From the NCBI GenBank assembly GCA_963691705.1, contig OY829542.1, forward strand, positions 29,436,579 to 29,500,578: 64,000 nucleotides of DNA. Direction: 5' to 3'. The notes under the pieces were generated by a model, which searched no databases, was not told the DNA's origin, and was given only the letters and a program-made list of their open reading frames with translations. The position numbers were made by a program, and so were the translations under genes. The stretch is from Viola odorata. Its lineage: Eukaryota; Streptophyta; Magnoliopsida; Malpighiales; Violaceae. Every line of letters begins with the position of its first letter. The stretch's first letter is position 1. Positions 1 through 11,830 of this stretch are shown here, in pieces.

Positions 1-1227
1 GCCACCACCTCGGCTCACACTGCCGCATCCACACACATCCAGGATGCCCTCACACACACCTCCCACCAAGATGTAAGGCAGCCACCAACACAACCGCCAC
101 CACCACCTCCACACAACCACCCACCCGTAGCACCACCTAATGCTACTAGACAGCAGCCAAACCTCCATCCCCTAGACCTCCATTTACACCTAGCCAATGG
201 CTATGTACCACCTCCCTTGGACAGACCTATACCCCCCTGCCCACCGCCCTATGAGCACGCTCACAATACTCGGCGTTTCGATTATGAGCAACGGGGTGAT
301 CGGAACAATGAGGAGAGAGTGGATAGCAACCTCTCGAGTATCAAACTTTCCATTCCCCCCTTCGACGGTAAAGATGATCCGGATGCCTTCAATGAGTGGG
401 AAAACAAAGTGGACCGGCTGGTTGCTTGCTACAATTACTCTGAGACAAAGAAAGTTAAGTTAGCGATTGTGGGATTCACGGATTTGGCAATACAGTGGTG
501 GGATCGCCTTTGTTTGCTCAAACGAAATGCGGGCACACCACCTATTGCCTCTTGGGAAGAATTGAGGGCTGAGATGAGGCATCGTTTTGTGCCTCCACAC
601 TATATCCGCGAGTTACACCAGTGCCTCCAACGGTTGTATCAAGGGCCACGTACCGTGAGTGAATATTATCACGAAATGTTGACATGTTTGATGCGGGCGA
701 GCACGAATGAGAGTGAAGAAGCAACCATGGCTCGGTTTATCGCGGGTCTACACAAGGAAATTTCCTATCAGCTTGAGTTCCATCATTATGACACCCTAGA
801 AGACATGTTTCATTTGGCCTTGAAAATTGAGAAACAAGTAAGTTCTAAACTCAAATCCTCATACACTTCTTCATCCACCACTCAAAAACCTTGGCAGTCA
901 TCTACCAATACCACACCAAAGCCATGGCAGACCTCTAAACCTGCCACGGACAGCTCCAAAACACACACCCCATCCCAGCCCCACACCAACCCGAAACAAA
1001 CACCAAACACTACCTCCACACCTAGAACGCCTTCCCGAAACATTGAGTGTTTCAAGTGTGGGGGGAAAGGCCATATGAGGGCCGAATGTCCCAATCGGAG
1101 GGTGGTAATGATTTGCGAGGGGGGGCGGCCGAAAGTGAGGACGATGACTATCCACCACCTCCTCTCGACCATATATGGAATGATCACGAGGGTGAACCGA
1201 TGGATCAAGATGAGTATGACATGTTAA
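1..1227 (+). pseudogene. Element A gag (5' partial)
   Basis: The frame is open from base 1, so the true start is outside the window. The first 70 or so codons are rich in Pro, His and Thr. Then comes the retrotransposon gag domain, with the IPPFDGKDDPDAF and IQWWDRL motifs near 352-510, a Ser/Thr/Pro linker at about 850-1040, and a CX2CX4HX4C zinc knuckle (CFKCGGKGHMRAEC) at about 1047-1090. Structural Gag protein packages the element RNA in cytoplasmic particles (family knowledge). The gag frame leaves register with pol at a run of seven G at 1119-1125, and the frame then runs on to a stop at 1225-1227. Protein continuing the polyprotein is in the next frame. This is either a homopolymer deletion or an assembly error. 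Confidence 0.85.
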
Positions 1228-4200
1228 AAGTCCCCAACTGCTTAGTTGTTCGACGTAGTTTGAGCATGGCAGCAAAGGATAGTGACACGATGATGGAATA
1301 GAGGGAGAACTTGTTTCATACCCGCGGACTTTCAAATGGAATAGTGATTTCCATTATTGTGGACAACGGGAGTTGTGCGGATGTGGCTAGCACCCTCCTA
1401 GTGCATTCCTTAGGCCTCACCACCTCCAAACACCCCCGGCCCTATGTGTTGAATTGGTTCAACGATGGCAACTCGGTTAAAGTCAAGAGCCAAGTTCTAG
1501 TTCCCCTCCAAATCGGCAAGTATGTGGACGAACGCCTATGTGATGTGGCACCAATGCACTCTAGCCACCTCCTCCTTGGCAGACCGTGGCAATTTGATAA
1601 GAGGGCCCTTCATGACGGGTTGTACAACACATACAAGTTGGAACACAATGGCAGCAAGTTCCTACTACCGCCCCTTCCTCCTAATCAAGTTTACGAGGAC
1701 CAATTGAAGTTGGAGAAGGTTGCTGCCACGTTTGAAATAACATCTTCACTTGGAAAACAAGCAGAATGGAGTGGAGTGAAGAAAGTAAGTGGTGAGCGAG
1801 TGCAAAACAGCGGGCATGAAAAAAATGAGCATGCCTTGAGGGGAGAGAAAAATGTGAGCTATGAGAGAGGGTTGAGTGGAAATACATCGCTTGAAAAAAG
1901 TAAGCAAGCGGGTGAGATCCCAAAGGGTGTGAAAATGGACAGCAAGGTGTGTCTAATGGCTAAGGTTAGAGATGTAAGGCATGCTTTAATCATGCGCAAG
2001 CCTTGCATACTTATCAGATTTAAGGAACACTCCCTTGTCGCTACTAACACTAACCCCCCATTTCCTAGTTGTTTGTCTCCTCTCTTGCTAGATTTCAAGG
2101 ATGTCTTTCCGGATGAAATCCCCAATGGACTTCCCCTCGTGCGTGGAATAGAGCACCGAATTGACTTCTTTCCTGGATCTACACTACCAAACCGCCCAGC
2201 GTATCGTTGTAATCCAAAGGAAACGCAAGAATTGCAAGATCAGGTTGAAGCGCTTCTAGACAAAGGATTCGTTAGGGAGAGCCTCTCTCCTTGTGTTGTC
2301 CCGGTGGTCCTCGTGCCAAAGAAGGATGGAAGTTGGCGCATGTGCATGGATTGTCATTCGGTGAATAAAATCACGGTAAAGTATTCTCACCCCATTCCTC
2401 GTTTGGATGACATGCTGGATGAGTTAAGTAGTGCTAAAGTGTTCTCCAAAATTGATTTAGTGAGTGGTTATCACCAGATTAGGATGTATAAAGGAGATGA
2501 ATGGAAAACAGCCTTTAAAACCAAGTTTGGTCTTTATGAATGGTTAGTTATGCCATTTGGGCTCACTAATGCTCCTAGCACCTTTATGCGCTTAATGAAC
2601 CATGTGCTTAGACCTTTTATGGGGAAATTTGTAGTTGTTTATTTTGATGACATATTGGTTTATAGCACATCACCACAACTCCACTTAGAACACTTGGCAC
2701 AGATTTTTCTCACCCTTCGCAAGCATAAACTCTTCGCGAAGTTATCCAAATGCGAATTCTGTTTGGAGGAAGTACACTTCCTTGGTTTCATTGTAGGTAC
2801 TCAAGGCCTAAAAGTGGACAATGAGAAGATCAAGGCCATTGCTGAATGGCTGACCCCAACCAATGTGGGGGACGTCCGCTCCTTTCACGGGCTGGCTGGT
2901 TTCTACCGCCGCTTTGTAAAGGACTTCTCCTCCATTGCAGCCCCCCTCAATGCTCTCACCAAGAAGAATGTCCCTTTCATTTGGGGTGAAGAGCACGAGT
3001 TAGCTTTCAACACTCTCAAGGACAAGCTGTCCTCTAACCCCGTCCTAATCCTACCCAACTTCGACAAAATGTTCGAAGTCGAGTGTGATGCAAGTGGCAT
3101 CGGTATTGGAGCTGTTTTAGTCCAAGAGAAGAAACCGGTGGCTTTCTTTAGTGAAAAATTGAAGGGTGCGCAGCTGAATTATTGCACATATGACCGAGAG
3201 TTATATGCCCTTGTGCGTGCCCTCAATGTGTGGGAACACTACTTGCTGCCCAAAGAATTTGTAGTGCATACGGACCACCTAAGCCTCAAGTACTTGAAGG
3301 GACAAGGAAAGCTCAATAAACGCCATGCAGCTTGGATGGAGTTCATCGAGCGGTTCCCATACCACATCAAATACTTGAAGGGTAAGGACAACATCGTGGC
3401 AGATGCGTTATCCCATAGGTATGCCCTCCTTACATCGCTTCATTCACGCCTTTTAGGCTTTATGCATATTACCTCTTTGTATGCTGATGATGCGGATTTT
3501 AAAGATGCATTTCTAGCTTCTGTTAATGGTGTGCATGACATTTTTGTGTTACATGACTCTTTTCTGTTTCGCAAAGGTAGATTATGTATTCCTAAATGTA
3601 GCACACGTGAATTGCTTGTTAACGAAGCACATGGAGGTGGTCTAATGGGCCACTTTGGCGTAGAAAAGACTATTAGCACACTTAAAGAACATTTCTTTTG
3701 GCCACACATGAAGAAACAAGTTACTAATTCTGTGGCAGCTTGCATTACTTGTAAACGTGCTAAATCTAAATGCCTTAATCATGGTCTTTATATGCCTCTA
3801 CCTGTGCCATCACATCCTTGGTGTGATTTATCTATGGATTTCGTAGTTGGTTTGCCTCGCTCGAAACGAGGCAAGGATTCACTCTTTGTAGTTGTTGATC
3901 GCTTTTCAAAAATGGCTCATTTTATACCATGTCACACTACAAATGATGCATCGCACATTGCCACACTTTTCTTTCGAGAGATTGTCCCCTTTCATGGTAT
4001 GCCTCGCACAATTGTTAGTGATAGGGATAGCAAATTCCTTAGTCACTTTTGGCGTGTGTTGTGGGGTAAATTGGGTACTAAGTTGTTGTTTTCTACATCT
4101 TGTCATCCCCAAACGGATGGGCAAACTGAAGTAGTTAATAGGACTTTAGGCACAATGCTACGAGTGATGATTCAGCAATACTCTAAGTCATGGGACGATT

Positions 4201-4913
4201 GCATCCCTTTTATTGAATTCGCATACAATCGTGTCATGCATTCTTCCACTCGCTTTTCACCTTTTGAGCTAGTCTATGGGTTTAACCCACTCACCCCCAT
4301 AGACTTGCTGCCTCTTCCTTTGACTGATTTGATAAGCATAGATGGTGAGGAAAAAGTAGCCGTGGTGCAGCAATTGCATGGAAAAGCAAAGGAGCGAATG
4401 GAGGCATTGAACTCCAAGTTGATGGCCAAACGCAACTCGGGACGCCACATCAAGTCATTTGAAGTTGGCGAATGGGTGTGGCTGCATTTGAGAAAAGACC
4501 GTTTCCCAACTCAACGAAAAGGGAAACTTAGCCAACGGGGAGACGACCCATTTCTAATTGTGGAGAAATTCAGCGATAATGCTTATCGTTTAGACATACC
4601 TCTTTCTTTTGGGTCCGTTAGCTCAACCTTTAATATTAATGACTTATCTCCTTACTTTGCAGGCGATACCGAGGGTGTTGAAGAGGAGCAGCCCATGGAT
4701 TCGAGGTCAAATCCCTTCAAATGGGGAGGGGATGATATGAGCACCAATGCTCATGGATACTTCACTCGGAGCAAAGCCCTAGCAGCCACCCTCTTGAAGA
4801 GCCTTAGGGCCGAAGAAACCAACCTAAAGCCAAGGGAAAGATGGACTACGTGCGTTCATGCCTTACTCGGACATACCATGAGGATTAGCGCACCTAACCC
4901 TCGGAAACCATGA
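1128..4913 (+). pseudogene. Element A pol: protease, RT, RNase H, integrase
   Basis: The frame downstream of the G7 run reads through an acidic linker, is stopped by TAG at 1299-1301, and is then open for 1,200 codons (1311-4913). Visible domains: protease with a VDNGSC active site at about 1360-1375; RT with the [11 protein letters not shown] catalytic box near 2635; RNase H with [11 protein letters not shown] near 3080; integrase with an HHCC zinc finger (3630-3760), DFVVGLP, VSDRD and [12 protein letters not shown] around the catalytic D, D and E, and a GPY/F-like module near 4530. The last 60 codons (from 4733) lie inside the 3' LTR and contain [11 protein letters not shown]. Integrase, RT and RNase H look intact by motif. 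One stop and one frameshift upstream break the polyprotein. Confidence 0.9.
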
Positions 4914-5494
4914 GCGTCCGTGGCTAGGCATGGCTACATGTGCACGGATCAGCCAAGGCCGCACCAGCCCATCTCCAAGCCTTCAAGGCCGGCTGTCCAG
5001 CCACTTATACCTAAGGGTAAAGGAGTATTTACTCCTTGTAATAACCTAGAGTATTTAAAGTGCAATTTGTTCATTATTGCACTTGTCTTTGTTTTTGTGT
5101 TATCTTCTTCAAGGACCAAACTTTTAGCTTAAGCATTAGGGTTCTTAAAACCAGCACCAACTATCTAAACAAATCAGGTTGCTCATCCAAGAGGTGAGAG
5201 GGTTGTATTTGTTTAAGAGATCCTTTGTTCTTTTCGGCAAGGTTACTCATCCAAGAGGTGAGGGGGTTTGTCAAGAACAATAGTTCCTTTTTGTTATCAT
5301 CAATACACTTTCCTTTTCCTCCATTCATGTCCGCTGCAATCTAAATCATCTCCCCTTCTAAATATCCGTTCATCCATATCAAGTCCGATCATCTATCCGA
5401 TTATCCGAACGCCAACCTCCTAAAGAGACTAGATCCGACTCCTTCAAGGATTCCTTCGGCCAAACTCCTCCAAATCAAAGCTTGGGCCATATCA
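4733..5494 (+). repeat. Element A 3' LTR
   Basis: It begins TGATATGAGC and ends GGGCCATATCA, giving the inverted ends TGATATG/CATATCA. The start directly follows a purine-rich tract (GGGGAGGGGA). The first 180 bases are coding, because pol stops only at 4911-4913. The 5' partner is outside the window, so the boundary rests on the terminal inverted repeat and on comparison with elements B and C. Confidence 0.75.
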
Positions 5495-6482
5495 CTTGCA
5501 GACGAGGCTCAGCAGCATTATCCACATGGAATTGAAGATAGAGACAGCCTCAGAGGAAGCCAGCCTGTGCGCTCCCAGCCGCACCTTGTGACCTTGATCT
5601 GTGCCGCGTCCGCACCTACGGATCGGCCACACATGGCCACTTCAGACCTTTAGGTCCACCAACGCCCTTTTCCTATTTTTGAGTAGTCCAGGCCAAAAAT
5701 CAGGAGAAAAGCCCGAAGGATTTGGGACAGACCCAAATCACAAGCCCGCATTGGACAGTGAAATCCACCGCCAAGCCTTTTGAAGATTGGAGCATATTTC
5801 CTCGCACAATATTTATCCTAGTACTTTTTTTATGTGTTAGGAAGTTTCCCTCCAAATTTCAATGGGAACGCTCAAGGGAATAAGAAAAACGCCTTGTTTC
5901 CTTAAAACATGATTTGGCGGACCCGCAAGCAAAGCCACTTGGGCCTTTTGACCTAAACGGCGGCGCCTACACTTCTATCCTATTTAGTAGACTTTATTTA
6001 TATTATTTTAGGGTTTTGGAACTTATTTGGAAGGGTGGCTTGTTGCCATTTTCCTTTAAGTCATTATTTAGAAACTAAACTAGTTTACATTTTTGGAATT
6101 AGGGTTTAGCGCTTCATTAATAAGGAGCCGCCTATGTTATTTTTCAGTTAGACTATTTTGATAATTGAAAGCAGATTGCTTTGGATCTTTATCCACTTGT
6201 TCTTGATGAACCTTGCAACTAATTGAGTTTCGTGCATTCGATTATCTTGTCAAGTAAAACTTGAAAGCACCTTTCATTGAGTCATTCGTCTTTGGAGTGC
6301 TGTGGACACCTTACCGCGGAGATTCATCGGTTTGACAAGAATGTCAAGGGATTCGGCGTGGAGTGCCAAGGACACCTTACCTTGGAGATTCACGTGCTTT
6401 CTTCGAGTTAAATTCCGCATTGAAACCCTCGTCGCTGGACAACGATCGAAAGAGAGCGTTCTAGCCTACAAGGAACGCATCA
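5495..6482 (+). repeat. Element X 5' LTR, left-truncated
   Basis: It ends AACGCATCA and is followed at once by the primer-binding site GTTGGTAGCGGAGC. Near the left edge a plus-strand frame (about 5500-5652) reads PHLVTLICAAS and ends ATSDL, resembling the LTR-encoded pol tail of element B (PRLVTLVHATT, AKSDL). The beginning of this LTR is missing because element A occupies the site. A TATA-like region and AATAAG/AATAAA-like stretches lie at 5990-6130. Confidence 0.65.
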
Positions 6483-6500
6483 GTTGGTAGCGGAGCTCAG
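6483..6500 (+). promoter_or_regulatory. Primer-binding site of element X
   Basis: GTTGGTAGCGGAGCTCAG directly follows the LTR end. The same TGGTAGCGGAGC core follows the LTRs of elements G, B, C and the fragment at 62965, so it is the minus-strand primer site of these families. It differs from the usual plant initiator-Met site TGGTATCAGAGC at four positions. Confidence 0.7.
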
Positions 6501-7299
6501 CTGTCCCGACTTGGTAAATCTATCCCTTTAATTATTGCGTTTTCTTTGTTAGAATTGGTATTCCTTCATTCTCTTCTACACCAATTCTCTTGTGTGCTGT
6601 GTGTTAGTTCTCTTGTGTCAATTTGCGTCTTGTGTGTGCGATTAGTGTGCAAATCATCTCAATGATTTGTAGGTCTTACTACTGTAAAAAAAAAACGCAA
6701 AAACAAAGTCCCCAAAGTGTCTTAGTTAAATTGTGTTTTGTGTTTTGTGTTGTGGAAAATTCCAAAAAAAAAAAGTGAAGAAATTTCGTCAAAAACAGAA
6801 CCAGAAACGAAATCAGTACCATTCAAAAAAAAAAGGGGGAACTTCAAAATCAAATACTAGAGTGAATTTGTGACTCATAGCAAAAAGAATCATTGGATTT
6901 CGAATTGGGAATCAAAAGTTTCAAAACCCTAATCGCTTGCCATTAGCATTTTTGAGTTTATAAACTGACTCAATCCGTTTGTTTTGAGCCTTTTCTTGAC
7001 TCCATTACTACTGTGCCTTTCTACTCTGTAGTATACTTGAGTAATTGATTGATCTTTGCAATTGATTTGAGTATATTACCTCACAATTTGTTTCTACGCT
7101 AGTTTTCTTTGCGTGTCTCCTTGGAAGTTTTTTTCTTGAAAATTCTTCGAGTCGGTTCATCTTGAATTAAGGATCTGGACAATTTGCTTTGAGAGATTTT
7201 GTGAGATTAATAGAGAGACAAACACGAGAGTAAACACGTGAGGGAGTGTTAGTTTTAGGAAATTTTACGCTTGGAAAATTTTCTGTTTTGAATTTCAGG
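6501..7299 (+). other. Element X 5' untranslated leader
   Basis: AT-rich leader between the primer-binding site and gag. It contains A-runs at 6686-6694, 6764-6773 and 6827-6835. The stretch around 7220-7250 (AACACGAGAGTAAACACGTG) is shared with the leaders of elements G (15440) and C (29500) and, inverted, with B (24480), just ahead of the gag ATG. No coding content is seen. Confidence 0.6.
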
Positions 7300-7899
7300 A
7301 TGTCAGGAAATCTAGAAAATGAGGCTATGGTTGTGAACGATGTAGCCAAGGCACTACAAGACATAGCAGCCCAGCTCCATGATATGAAAGGTTAGAGGCA
7401 GCAGGTTGAGGCTAGGGAACGTGAGGATGTTGTTCCACAAGCACCCGGGGCACACTTTGTGCAACACCTAAACACTAGAGTGAATCGAGAGGCCTATGCA
7501 TCTGCACCGAGCGACGACCAGCACAGTGAGCCTGAGTTAGATGGTTCTGAAAATGAGTATGAGGAGGGTCCTCACATGGCGGGACCGAGGGGGTTCCAAA
7601 TACGTCGAGGAGGTGCGAATGGATGCGGCAGACACGCCTTTGGTGGGCGAGAGCGTCACTTTGAGCAGCCGCGTCACGAGGAGCGCGAGCGAGCTGACAA
7701 CCATCTTGGGAGTGTCAAGCTCAAGGTTCCACCTTTCGAAGGGAAAGATGATCCCGAGGCCTACTTGACTTGGGAGCGAAAGATGGAAGCGATTTTTAAG
7801 TGTCACAACTACATGGATGAAAAGAAAGTAAGGTTAGCTTCCATGGAGTTCCTTGGGTATGCTGCCCATTGGTGGGAGCAAGTGAATGAGGATGTGTGA
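7300..7899 (+). pseudogene. Element X gag N-terminal fragment
   Basis: ATG at 7300 sits at the same place relative to the leader as in the other elements. The frame reads MSGNLENEAM, an amphipathic helix, an in-frame TAG at 7393-7395, an acidic and Arg-rich stretch, then the gag domain (KVPPFEGKDDPEAYLTWERK, AAHWWEQV) up to a TGA at 7897-7899. The rest of gag and all of pol are missing. Some 28 bases later a minus-strand LTR begins, so the element was cut or deleted there. Confidence 0.8.
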
Positions 7900-7927
7900 G
7901 GACCCGTAATGAAGTAAGGTACGCAAG

Positions 7928-9275
7928 TGATACGATCCTTGCTACCCTTGATATGATCTTAGATAGCTAGGATGCGCTGAATTGACGATCGTTGTTGGAA
8001 GGTTTGAAGTTACGCGGAATTTAACTCAATCTACTCTTCTCGTCGATATAAGGATCGTTGGGAATCCACCTAACTCCGCCAATCTCTAAGTCGAGGCTGA
8101 ACAACGCTTGATGAAGTAAGGAACGTTAGGAATCCACCTAACTTCGCCAATCAACAAGTGAGGTTCGCAAGGATAAGGTACACCAAGAGTCCACTTGACA
8201 CCGCCACCTAGGGTTTTGTTCGAGTCCAAGAACAGAAGACGGGAGTCCACCCAAGACAATAGTCTTAAAAATCAATTTGATCAAAATTCAGTCTTTTTTA
8301 ATTAATGAAGCCAATAGACTATATATAGGCAAAACCTAGTACAAGTTTAAGTATAATTACAAGTTCTAATTCTACTAGGAATAGAAATACTAAACCTATA
8401 CAACTTATAAGTTCTATTTAATAAATAACTCTAAATAAACTAAATAATAAATATCTACAAACATTCTAGAAGCTCTAGAATGGCTTTCTCACAGCTAGAC
8501 TCCAAGTTGGGCCGCAATCTCCAAGTTACGGGTTGTTGCGAATTCACACTGCGCATGAAAATGTCCACTAAGGCTAACTCTTGATCTGCTCGTCCAATCG
8601 GGCTGAAGCTTGTCCCATTAGAGAGCTAACAATAGGAAATAGTGGAAACACGTCTCTCTCTCTATTCCAGGAAGAACAGGGTTGAATAAACTCACAAAGC
8701 GTAAACTGACACGTCTACAAGTCCGAGTAGGAGTAGGACTCTGTCCGCTAAAATGTAGCTCTGGGCTTTCTCTCAAACATCTCGTGCGTTTGGGCTCAAA
8801 TTTGGACACAAGATCAATAACATCTTTAAGTTTATGAATCCAGTTGGATCACACATATTTGGATTCGTTATGACAAAATTGGCTCGGACACATTCGCCTG
8901 GTGCGCCTGTGCGTCTTCTTCTTGACAACTAGAATGTTACCATAAACCATCTTGCAATTTACTCATCCAAATTGCCTCAAACATGGCCAGGATCTTCCTA
9001 AGATACCAATTGTCCTTGTATTACTTTGGTTTCCCGATTGAAACCTCAATTCCATGTCTTGGCTTGGTCGGATGTGAAGTCTTACGCTAGGACCTTCCAA
9101 GCCACCGTCCATGTCATCCTTCGCCTAATGGCTTGATCCAGCATCTCTTGCCCTATCTCTATATTTAGAGGTTGTATTAACCTCCCTTGAGGCTCTGTAA
9201 TGTCCTTGGCTCGACGTATTCGTCCATCTAGCCCTTGCTGCTTGGTGTGTGCGTGTGACGGGGCTAGGATCATAT
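7928..9275 (-). repeat. LTR of the G family, minus strand
   Basis: The plus strand starts TGATACGATCC and ends GGGGCTAGGATCATAT, i.e. the inverted ends of the G-family LTR (TGATACGATCCTAGCCCC), the right end being decayed. A TATA box region is visible on the minus strand at about 8317-8330 (CTATATATAGTC). Near the minus-strand start a frame (9082-9273) encodes QEMLDQAIRRRMTWTVAW, matching the pol tail found in the other LTRs of this family. At about 1.35 kb it is longer than the LTRs of element G. Confidence 0.7.
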
Positions 9276-9690
9276 AAGCAAGGAGTCCACCTTTGTACCA
9301 CTAATCACCAAGTGAGGTTTGCAAGGATAAGGTTCGCTAGGAGTCCACCTAAGAAGCCGCTACATTAGCTTTTGTTCGAGTCCACAAACAAGAGCAAATC
9401 TCTCACAAGACAAATGTCTCACAATCACAAAGGATCAAATTTGGTTGAAAATATTCTTTGTTTATTAATGAAGCCAATCGACGGTATATATAGGCAAAGC
9501 CTAGTACAAGTTTAAGTAAAACTAGGAATTCTACTAAAACTATAAGTTTTATTTACAATAGGAATAGAAGTTCTAAATAAGAAATAACTCTAATAATTAA
9601 TTAAATAATCACATCCTAATTATTCTAGAACTCCTAGACGTCCTCCGACATCAGCTCCCTCAATGGCTTGGTCTCGGTCTAGCCATGACA
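9276..9690 (-). repeat. Second, partial G-family LTR, minus strand
   Basis: The bases from about 9295 to 9690 repeat, with roughly 80 percent similarity by eye, the segment 8140-8490: the AAGTGAGGTTCGCAAGGATAAGG block, the Ile/Tyr-like TATA region GGTATATATAGGC and the following AT-rich stretch. Only the 3' half of an LTR is present. Both edges are truncated. Confidence 0.6.
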
Positions 9691-10880
9691 AAGACAAACA
9701 AACCGAAATAGTAACACATGGGGAGTTTTGAAAGAGTCGTTGATTAACTAAAACTAAATAAAGTAGGGTAAATAAAGATATAGAATCTGGTAGGAAAGGT
9801 TCTTAACAAAGGTTCATCTCCGGTTGCATCTAGGCCTAGTCAGTAACTGGTGTAGTAGTATTCCACTCCCGGTTCATAGGCATGCCATAGGGGCCAGGTA
9901 CGTTTAGGCCTCCTGCTTTCCTTCATACGAGAAGCTACCCTAAGGTACGTTTATGGGATAACCTTGACGCTCTGTCGTCCTCCAAGGTACATTTATGGAG
10001 ACAATACTCAGAGGCCCATTAAGGAGAGGAAAGACACACCTAGGGTGAGACACTCAGTACGTTCGAGGTACAACCCTAATTGGTTGTTTGCCCTAGTAAG
10101 ATTGGACCAGTTCGACGTGACTCTAAACTAGTTGTAGCCTCACGTTAGTTATTACTATAAAGACGACTGTAATTACATAGGTTCAATTAATAGTTGATTA
10201 GGCTTCTAATTAATCCTAGATAAATTGACAAGATAATGGCAAACAAGCAAATACAAACATAGAGTTTATTAAGCCCGATTTGACCTCTTAGTTATCCTAA
10301 GCAACCTTCGAATTACTTTTTCTAAGAAGGGAGAGCTTAGCCGTTCATGCTAACAATAAAACAAATAAAAAAATTAAATTGTATAATTGAAAGAGAAGAA
10401 GAATATGGAAAACAACTTTTGAATATTACCGGCCGGAGCAAAGCTCCGGTTTATTACAAAATGGGAATGGGGACGCCGAAGGCGGAAGTAATGTATGCAA
10501 AATCCGAAAGAGGAAGAAGCTCCCTAACCCTAAACTAATTAAATTACTTATAGGAATAGAAAATAAAAATCCTAAATCTAATTGGAATAATTTCCTAAAA
10601 TAATTCTTCTACTAAAATTGGGAAATCGCTATAGTAAAGGAGCGAATCTCTGAATTTCCTCTTCCGAGAGTTTCCTTTTTCTGCGTTGACCTTCTCTGCT
10701 TCTAGGAACAAGCATCTACAATGCCTAGATGCTTGAAATCCTCCAAAATCTAGCAGATAACGCGTATATCTGGAATTTCCATTCCTAAAGTCTAAATCTG
10801 CCAAAAGTAAAGAAACAGAGGCAAATCAGTAGCATCAAGATTCAAAGTGGACTAGGAAATGACGATAAAATATCCAAAAG
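9691..10880 (-). repeat. Athila-type LTR fragment, minus strand
   Basis: It shares order and sequence with the solo LTR at 57631-59076 and the E1 LTR at 43150-44298: GGTACGTTTAGG..CCTGCT, ..CAGTACGTTCGAGG.., the CCGGAGCAAAGCTCCGG hairpin at 10434-10450, and the final AAATCAGTAGCATCAAGAT block near 10820. Both termini are lost. At 10880 it abuts another LTR fragment. Confidence 0.7.
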
Positions 10881-10884
10881 ATTT

Positions 10885-11537
10885 TTTACGCTTCTCAGAT
10901 CCAATTTTGAAGATGAAGTCGTGAGTTCATGGAGGATAGGATCTAGTCTTCTTTGAGAGGAGGTAAACGCTTCGATAGTTGATGGATTGATGGACGAGAC
11001 CGGATGTTTTGTGGAGCAATAAGGTAGCAGCAATAATGGATGAAATGTAGATATGTGTTTAGGAAAGACAATGTATTAAACTTGTAATCAATTAACTACA
11101 AGGATCTCTAATCGGGCTTATCCTTACTTGATCATGAAATGATCAATCTGATAAGTTTAGATAAGATGAACAAAGACCGTTTTTAAGAACCCTACTCACT
11201 AAGATTTAACTAATTGGTCCTGAAGGAGATTCACTCAAAAATCAAAGACAAGGCTAAAAGAAACTCTCTCTTTAGAATTTATACCTAATGTTAAAACAAA
11301 GGGTAAATACCCAACTACCCTTAGACAAAAGGGGCAAGACCGGCGGGCTTGGAGCCCTGAAGAAGGCTAGCGCAAGGCTAACACGTCACACTTCATGGGA
11401 TGCTAGGGCTGGCGTGCCTTGCACGCTAGGTCTCACGCGGAAATCCTCATGTTTTGGCGCGCGCTTTTTCATGGCTGGCGCAGCCTACCCATGAGGTCAC
11501 CTCAAGGCTTCGAGTGAGAGTCTTCAAGGTCGTATCA
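10885..11537 (-). repeat. LTR fragment of the 62283-type family, minus strand
   Basis: The right end reads GTCGTATCA, i.e. a minus-strand TGATACGAC start. Read on the minus strand it parallels the LTR at 62283-62964 (GGACCAATTAGTTAAATC, GGGTTCTTAAAAAC, TGATCATTTCATGATCAA) and, near 10930, its end region (GGATCTAGTCTTCTTTGAGA). The last bases of the LTR are missing at the left junction. It contains GC-rich, CpG-rich sequence at 11330-11500. Confidence 0.6.
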
Positions 11538-11830
11538 GTTACATACAAATAGCTTCGTTAAGCCTCAAGAGTCAATAAAGCTTTTTTAAGATCTGTCACA
11601 TTTGTTAAACGTCTTTGTTAATCCTAATTTGGTAAAGTGTCTGATCGCTCCATCATATTTGCAAACGACTATAGTTAAAAATGTTACACCTCGATAAAAT
11701 ATCAAATTCAACCATACATACATAAAGACTAATACAAGTCCATCCAACCGTTCAAAAATAAATATAGATATATAAATTACAGAGTCCAACAAAATACAAT
11801 TATTTCAGCACACAAAATATAAACTAGGAT
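11538..11830. other. Unassigned AT-rich stretch
   Basis: No coding frame, terminal repeat or match to the other elements is seen. It lies directly downstream (minus sense) of the decayed coiled-coil coding segment and may be that gene's 3' flank. Confidence 0.4.

Larger units (their letters stand above)
1..5494 (+). mobile_element. Element A: Ty3/gypsy chromovirus-like retrotransposon, 5' end outside window
   Basis: Gag is open at the left edge, followed by protease, reverse transcriptase, RNase H and integrase, then a 3' LTR at 4733-5494. The 5' LTR lies left of the window. The gag-pol order, lack of a chromodomain and a C-terminal tail running into the LTR resemble CRM-type chromoviruses (inference). 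The flank after the 3' LTR (from 5495) is the interior of another LTR, so A is probably nested in element X. Confidence 0.85.

Noticed and set aside
10347..10538. 63-codon plus-strand frame spanning the LTR hairpin
   Set aside because: Lies in an LTR fragment and is not conserved in the homologous LTRs at 43150 and 57631.
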